From: a virus
DNA length: 25,674 nt
Virus record (IMG/VR): IMGVR_UViG_3300033149_002371
Span: 1-25,674 of that record
Reading direction: 5' to 3' (one strand)
The notes under the pieces: generated by a model
What the model was told of the DNA's origin: nothing
Database searches by the model: none
Seen by the model: the letters and a program-made list of their open reading frames with translations, nothing else
Made by a program: the position numbers and the translations under genes
In this document: positions 21,253 through 25,674 of the stretch, piece by piece
Numbering within the stretch: the first letter of the stretch is position 1
How the letters are laid out: each line of letters starts with the position of its first letter

Positions 21253-22490
21253 TGGCTATTATCCCGCCGCGCCGTGATGAATCGTTGATTGAAAAAAACG
21301 GCTCAGCGACTCAGCGAATTATTAAATTTTTTGAGGCTATCACGCGCCAGGTTAATAGCACAGAAAGCGAGGTTGTTACGGGAATAGATGTTGATTTGGA
21401 TTCTGGCGCCCGCTTTGCCAGCGCCGCCGCTCTGGAGGATTTGCAAAACCAAGTAAGCGAGTTAAAAAACTTTATACGGTCCCAGGTTGCCGGGCTGATG
21501 TGTTCCAAAGGCCCCTGGGCTCAGGACGTAATCTATGAGGCGGGCAACTTTGCCGTTGATGCGGGTTGGTCGGGGGTGGCGCTGCGCACGACTCAGGACC
21601 GTCTAAGCCCTCAGGAGGCCGGGGCGGCTGAATTTATGTTGCCGGACGTTCCCGCCTGGATAACAAACAACGTTAACCAGGTGGTAACGGCGGGCGCCAC
21701 GTTTGTTTTCACTGATAACGTCCAGATAACGACGATTCGCGTATGGGTTCCGGCGGTGTCGGTTACAACGGTATTTAATCTTATTATTGCCAATATTACA
21801 GACCCTAGCGTCCCTGTAGTTACCCGCAAAAATAACCTTACTTTATTGGCGGGGCAGTGGAATAACGTGAGCCTTGGCCGGGGCATTTTCCAGGCCGGGG
21901 AAACCGTTGTTGTGGCGCTGGAGCAATACGACGAAAGCGGTACCACTTTAGTAACGGGTGGATGGACACGCGGCGCCGATAGCAACAACGCAAACCCGCC
22001 CGCTGAGAATTGGAATAGAAGTAACAACAACACAACGCTGAGAATTGATAAAACCGACCTTAATACAATAGATCGCTCCAGTGAGCTATTAGGCGTTACA
22101 CCCGGCTCTATTATTGAGCTGGTGGAAACCGCAATCCCGGCCAACAATCGCAGCTATACCGTTAACAGTGTTGCTGATGGCGGTTCGTGCGTTACCTATG
22201 GCGTGACCTTGGACACAAGCAACGGGTCAGAGCCTGGGGTGGGTGTTACTACCACTATTAATATTTCTATTCCAATCCCTAGCGGAACTCAACTTGTAGA
22301 ATTGCCGGGATTCTTCCCAGCGGGCTCCCCGGATTGGGCAACTGTTACGGGGTATTTAGACTTTGATGGGGTTGTGCAGCCAGGGGAGGACGTTAACGCC
22401 TTTGGCGTTGATGTTGAGGGCGTTAAATTAATCACAAGCCCGGATTGGCAGTTGTACGCCTATAGCGCCGAATTTTCAGGAGATTTATAA
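21252..22490 (+). CDS. Tail protein in the needle/fibre position
   Basis: The 412-residue product starts MAIIPPRRDESLIEKNGSAT and QRIIKFFEAI, an N-terminus common to phage tail proteins encoded right after gp10-like hubs. A predicted coiled coil at residues 55-82 (ALEDLQNQVSELKNFIRSQV) follows. The remaining 330 residues are beta-rich: a jelly-roll-like part (FVFTDNVQITTIRVWVPAVS, ...ALEQYDESGTTLVTGGW) and a second beta part near the end. In P22 this slot holds the needle gp26. The short coiled coil and large beta head make a fibre or needle with an enlarged tip equally possible. No enzyme motif was seen. Confidence 0.65.
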   Translation: MAIIPPRRDESLIEKNGSATQRIIKFFEAITRQVNSTESEVVTGIDVDLDSGARFASAAALEDLQNQVSELKNFIRSQVAGLMCSKGPWAQDVIYEAGNFAVDAGWSGVALRTTQDRLSPQEAGAAEFMLPDVPAWITNNVNQVVTAGATFVFTDNVQITTIRVWVPAVSVTTVFNLIIANITDPSVPVVTRKNNLTLLAGQWNNVSLGRGIFQAGETVVVALEQYDESGTTLVTGGWTRGADSNNANPPAENWNRSNNNTTLRIDKTDLNTIDRSSELLGVTPGSIIELVETAIPANNRSYTVNSVADGGSCVTYGVTLDTSNGSEPGVGVTTTINISIPIPSGTQLVELPGFFPAGSPDWATVTGYLDFDGVVQPGEDVNAFGVDVEGVKLITSPDWQLYAYSAEFSGDL

Positions 22491-22492
22491 GA

Positions 22493-22828
22493 ATGCCAAA
22501 TATTTATGCCTATGCCGATGAGCAGATAACCTCAAACGCGCCTCAGTTGGTTTATACCGTCCCCGTTAATACGGCCGGGATTGTGACCGATGGCAGCGCC
22601 GCCAATATCGGCTCAGAGGCGCGCCTAGTAAACGCTTATATTGTCCGGGGTGGTGGCGCTCCAGGCTCCCCGGATCAGGTGTTGGTTAACCAGCCCGTAC
22701 AGTTAGAAGATGATGCGTATTTGGATAAGTTGATTGGCAAAAACCTGGGGGCCGGGGATGAAATCCATATGACCCTGGACGCGGCGGGTACTGTTAACGT
22801 GACGCTTTCAGTTCGCGAGATCGTTTAA
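22493..22828 (+). CDS. Small beta-sandwich virion protein (111 aa)
   Basis: The product is beta-rich and cysteine-free: MPNIYAYADEQITSNAPQLV, VNAYIVRGGGAPGSPDQVLV, and TLDAAGTVNVTLSVREIV at the end. The pattern of alternating short strands resembles small tail or head decoration proteins. It starts three bases after the upstream gene with AGGAG upstream, and is followed directly by the TTG of the gp14-like gene. No named family was recognised. Confidence 0.65.
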   Translation: MPNIYAYADEQITSNAPQLVYTVPVNTAGIVTDGSAANIGSEARLVNAYIVRGGGAPGSPDQVLVNQPVQLEDDAYLDKLIGKNLGAGDEIHMTLDAAGTVNVTLSVREIV

Positions 22829-23323
22829 TTGGAAACCGTTGTGGATCTATCGGCCGTCTATTTGGTAGAGACTCGGGACCTGGCGCATTTGCGCGAATTG
22901 ATCGGCGGCGGTGATCTGTTGGCGCGGATCTCTGAGGATGTGGCCACGCTTGACGATATAAAAATAAAAGAGACTGAGCGGGTGTATCTGTTTGTCGATA
23001 AGGGGGAGGTGTTGGGGTTCTTTTTGGTGTGTTGGCTGGGTGTGGTTACGGTCCAGTTGCACATTAATATTTTAAAAGAACACCGCCGCCGGGCGATGGA
23101 ATGCGCCCGAGTAATGCACCATTTTCTATTGAGTGAAACGGATATTGAAAAGGCCATAGCAGAGGTGCCCGTAATTTTTCCCGAGGTGTGCAAGTTTGTA
23201 GAGTGCAACAAGTGGAAAAAAGAGGGCGTAAACCGCGCCAGCCTTTTAAAAAATGGCGTAATGGTTGATCAAAATTATTACGGAATCACGCGGGCGGAGC
23301 TTGCGGAATTGGTGGGGCAGTAG
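22829..23323 (+). CDS. P22 gp14-like (DUF2824-type, GNAT-like fold) protein
   Basis: A TTG directly after the upstream stop is the only good start. The 164-residue product has RVYLFVDKGEVLGFFLVCWL, TVQLHINILKEHRRRAMECA and KFVECNKWKKEGVNRASLLK, then NGVMVDQNYYGITR. The 'L.V.....G......V.LH..+...+R..A' and final 'EG..R.S....G...D...YGI.R' fit an acetyltransferase-like fold. P22 gp14 has this type of fold and lies in the same place, between the needle gene and gene 7, where it is linked to virion assembly and infectivity. Enzyme activity is not shown. Confidence 0.7.
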   Translation: METVVDLSAVYLVETRDLAHLRELIGGGDLLARISEDVATLDDIKIKETERVYLFVDKGEVLGFFLVCWLGVVTVQLHINILKEHRRRAMECARVMHHFLLSETDIEKAIAEVPVIFPEVCKFVECNKWKKEGVNRASLLKNGVMVDQNYYGITRAELAELVGQ

Positions 23324-23324
23324 C

Positions 23325-23705
23325 ATGGGTTTTGTCAAAAGCATGATGGGCGGCGGCGGTGATGATGAGGCCGCCAAGAAAGCCGCAAAGGAGGCTGAGA
23401 AGTTGGAGCGCCAGGCGGTTCTGGATCAGCAGGCAGCGGATGAGCAGGCAATGATTGATGAGCGCCAAGCGCAGATCCAAATGGCCGCCCAACAGCCCGC
23501 CCCGGCGCAATCTTTAGGCGGCGGCATGTTGCCCAGCCTTGGCGCTGTAAACGTTGCCGGAGGTTTGGCCGCCCCTGGTGAAGTTCGCAGCGGCACCAAT
23601 TTATACGCTATCGAGGGGGCCCCAAGTCGGGCTCAGTCTATGCAAATTAATCAGGGGCAATTGCAAGCCCCCGGCGGTTTACGACCTTACAGAGGGATCT
23701 ACTAA
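23325..23705 (+). CDS. Small ejection-region virion protein (126 aa)
   Basis: ATG at 23325 is chosen because GGGG lies seven bases upstream and it sits one base after the gp14-like stop. The N-terminus MGFVKSMMGGGGDDEAA is followed by an alanine/lysine/glutamine coiled coil (AAKKAAKEAEKLERQAVLDQ, IDERQAQIQMAAQQ) and a glycine/proline-rich flexible half. Its start resembles that of the next protein (MGFIRKTMG). The stop shares a base with the next ATG (TAATG). Its position fits a DNA-transfer or internal virion protein, but no family was recognised. Confidence 0.65.
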   Translation: MGFVKSMMGGGGDDEAAKKAAKEAEKLERQAVLDQQAADEQAMIDERQAQIQMAAQQPAPAQSLGGGMLPSLGAVNVAGGLAAPGEVRSGTNLYAIEGAPSRAQSMQINQGQLQAPGGLRPYRGIY

Positions 23706-24730
23706 TGGGCTTTATTCGCAAAACTATGGGGTCCCTCAGTGGTGGCACAAAAAACGCTGAGGATATAGGGCAGGCAACAGACCAGCAGATAAAAATGCAG
23801 CGCGAGGCGATTGCGGCGCAGGAGGACGCTTACGGGGAAATTTTACCCGGCATGGCGCAGTTTATGACCCCTCAGCAGGCGGCGGCGTTTGGGCTCAACA
23901 CTGGCACTCAAGGACCCGCCCCGGATCGGTATTTGAGCGGTGGGGGCGCCCGTCCGCCGGGTATGGGGGGATCATTTGGTGGGTATGGCGGCGGCGGTCG
24001 CCAGGTTAACCCAGCTTATACAGAGTGGCAGGAGCGGAATAGCGGCCCCCAGTATATGGCGCCGGATCAAAATAGCGCCCTAGAACAATTAAGATCAGCA
24101 ACGGGTATTTATGGCAATGAGCGGCAGCAGGAATACTACGACAATTTTACCGAGGACCCAGGCACGCAATTTTTACGCGAGCAAGGCCAGGGCGATATTG
24201 ATAGACAGTTGGCCGCGCGCGGCGGCCTGGGTGGTGGGTCCCGTTTAAAGGCCGTTAGCAAATTTAACCAGGGGTTGGCTAATCAGCAGTTAGATAAGCG
24301 CATGGCGCAACTAGGGAGCCTAGCCCAAACGGATATTGGGATGGCCACGGGTTTGTCTAATTTGCGCACCGGGTTGGGTACGGCTCAGGCCCAAAGTTTG
24401 AGCGATATCGGCACCGCGTTTGCCTCCGGCACTAAGGGCCAAATTGAGGCAACCCAGGCGGGCCGCGAGCATATGTTGGGTGTGGGCAATATGATCGGCT
24501 CCTTCTTTAGTGATAGCGCCCTCAAGGAGAACCTGGAGGAGATCGGGGAGTTTAAGGGCTGCACGCTGTATGTTTGGGATTGGAATGAGGAGGCGGCCAT
24601 TGTTGGCGCTGATGAACAGAGCCCGCTGGGGTGCATTGCCCAGGAGGTCCAAGAGTTGTACCCGGACATGGTGGTGGCCAGTGATACGGGCTACTTAAAA
24701 ATAAAACAGGAGTTTTTCAACAATGCCTAG
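23705..24730 (+). CDS. DNA-ejection protein (gp7/gp20-like) with C-terminal S74-like domain
   Basis: The 341-residue product has a helical N-terminus (DQQIKMQREAIAAQEDAYGE), a glycine-rich middle, and 'DPGTQFLREQGQGDIDRQLA' with 'ARGGLGGGSRLKAVSKFNQG', which I associate with phage DNA-transfer (P22 gp7/gp20-type) proteins. The last 75 residues resemble the Peptidase_S74 intramolecular chaperone: FFSDSALKENLEEIGEFKGC, LYVWDWN, then PLGCIAQEVQELYPDMVVAS and DTGYLKI. The serine and lysine of that family would be S269 and K274. If active it would cleave itself off, but such domains in ejection proteins may be inactive. The next gene overlaps by eight bases. Confidence 0.7.
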   Translation: MGFIRKTMGSLSGGTKNAEDIGQATDQQIKMQREAIAAQEDAYGEILPGMAQFMTPQQAAAFGLNTGTQGPAPDRYLSGGGARPPGMGGSFGGYGGGGRQVNPAYTEWQERNSGPQYMAPDQNSALEQLRSATGIYGNERQQEYYDNFTEDPGTQFLREQGQGDIDRQLAARGGLGGGSRLKAVSKFNQGLANQQLDKRMAQLGSLAQTDIGMATGLSNLRTGLGTAQAQSLSDIGTAFASGTKGQIEATQAGREHMLGVGNMIGSFFSDSALKENLEEIGEFKGCTLYVWDWNEEAAIVGADEQSPLGCIAQEVQELYPDMVVASDTGYLKIKQEFFNNA

Positions 24731-25674
24731 TTATGTAGGCCCGGCGCCTGGCCTGATTACAGCGCGCCCGCATCAGGCTCAAATTGTCGATATGTCCGGC
24801 ATTAATTACGGGGACCCATTGGGGGCCGCGCTTAAGGGTCAGCAGTTGGGGCAAAATTACCGCGCCCAAAAAGACAACCGCGCCGCCGCTGGATTGGAGC
24901 GCGGACGCCAAGCGGAGCGCGACCGCCTAAACAGTACAGTAACGGGCGCCGCTGAGATCCAGGGGTTGCCCTATGACCAGCAGGGCGCGGCCCTCCAGGC
25001 CCGAAAATCCCGGCTAGAGCGCCAGGATATAGACACAAGCGATACACAAGAAATGATTGATCTTTACGAATCCGACCCGGAAGCGTTCCAGACAACCATT
25101 GATGAAACTGTGGGTTATGGTGAACAGCTGGGCATTCTTAAATCCCAGCGGGCCCTGGGTGGCGGGAGTGTTAATAAGCAGTTTGGCGCCGGGGATACGT
25201 TTAAAGATGCTGAGGGCAATTTATTTTTTGGCAGTCAGCGCCGAGATCCAACTACTGGGGATGTGACAACGGCTTTATCCTCAGTGTCCGGCGGTGATGC
25301 CCAGCCCGTTGGCCAGTTGTCGCTGGTGTCTGGCATGGGTGAAACGGTGGCCGAAAAAATCCAAAACGAAACCACCAAAGCGGGCAAGGTTAAAGAGGCT
25401 CAGGAGTTGGCGGTTAGAGATCTGGCGGCCGATAAAGAAAGCCAGAAAAAATTGGGCGTTTTGCGCGGTGATATTCGGACGGGAGAGATCGAGGCCCGCG
25501 CCAATGCACAAAAGCAAAAGCGGACCCTAGCCCAGTTGCGGGCGGCAATGGATGGCGCGAGCGTTGGCAAATATGGCCAGCTCAAAAAATTCCTAGGCTC
25601 TTATGCGCCGGGTGTTGATGTGTCCAATGAGGAAAATTTAACAGCGATAGCGACCCAATACGCGCTGGATGAGT
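24723..25674 (+). CDS. DNA-ejection / internal virion protein, gp20- or gp16-like (3' end outside window)
   Basis: An open frame of 317 codons runs from the ATG at 24723 to the window end without a stop. GGAG lies about ten bases upstream, and the start overlaps the upstream stop by eight bases. The visible part is Gln/Ala/Arg/Gly-rich and largely helical. Residues 35-85 carry LKGQQLGQNYRAQKDNRAAA and basic coiled segments; residues 120-140 have DLYESDPEAFQTTIDETVGY, and a later helix runs through ARANAQKQKRTLAQLRAAMD. Low cysteine, long helices and position right after the gp7-like gene fit P22 gp20/gp16 pilot proteins. The family cannot be settled without the remainder. Confidence 0.7.
   Translation, partial: MPSYVGPAPGLITARPHQAQIVDMSGINYGDPLGAALKGQQLGQNYRAQKDNRAAAGLERGRQAERDRLNSTVTGAAEIQGLPYDQQGAALQARKSRLERQDIDTSDTQEMIDLYESDPEAFQTTIDETVGYGEQLGILKSQRALGGGSVNKQFGAGDTFKDAEGNLFFGSQRRDPTTGDVTTALSSVSGGDAQPVGQLSLVSGMGETVAEKIQNETTKAGKVKEAQELAVRDLAADKESQKKLGVLRGDIRTGEIEARANAQKQKRTLAQLRAAMDGASVGKYGQLKKFLGSYAPGVDVSNEENLTAIATQYALDE

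Noticed and set aside
21611-22147. Leftward open frame of 178 codons inside the tail gene at 21252
   Set aside because: It is antisense to a well-supported gene, has no ribosome site, and its composition mirrors the opposite strand.

Overview
The window is part of a tailed-phage genome whose virion genes follow the P22 (short-tailed, podovirus-like) order: small and large terminase, portal, scaffold, major coat, gp4-like and gp10-like tail-channel proteins, a gp14-like protein and gp7/gp20-like DNA-ejection proteins. It runs off both ends of the window. The host cannot be named from the sequence; gene style and ribosome binding sites suggest a Gram-negative, probably gammaproteobacterial host. 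No integrase, lysis cassette, rRNA, tRNA or CRISPR array is visible.

Layout. (1) 1-1081: the 3' end of a winged-helix protein resembling IncFII/R1-type plasmid RepA, then about 580 bases without a gene that hold a perfect DnaA box, two perfect AT-rich palindromes and short direct repeats. This is the RepA - spacer - DnaA box - origin order of R1-type plasmids, so the element may be a phage-plasmid. (2) 1082-2259: four small genes, three overlapping and one after a 48-bp tandem repeat. (3) 2347-6863: terminase pair, a small zinc-ribbon gene and the portal. (4) 6872-12284: five tail-fibre or receptor-binding type genes lying between portal and scaffold, which are adjacent in P22. About 1 kb (roughly 10.77-11.77 kb) is much more AT-rich and looks exchanged. 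(5) 12358-13296: scaffold with thirteen 15-bp repeats. (6) 13293-16880: an accessory module between scaffold and coat. Seven small leftward genes (one broken by an 8-bp duplication) and three rightward genes (membrane protein, ribbon-helix-helix-like regulator, GIY-YIG-like nuclease with DNA-binding-type repeats) diverge from one operator-rich region, and a strong terminator ends the rightward side. (7) 16880-18360: coat gene with a roughly 180-base structured leader that can hide its ribosome binding site, and a terminator after the gene. (8) 18388-25674: tail-channel and ejection proteins, tightly packed and often overlapping, with the last gene cut by the window end.

How the genes work together: TerS/TerL package DNA through the portal into a coat shell built on the scaffold; gp4-like and gp10-like proteins close the channel; fibre-type proteins bind the host; gp7/gp20-like proteins are ejected to carry DNA across the envelope. 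The accessory module and the coat leader are the least explained parts and the best places to look for new biology.
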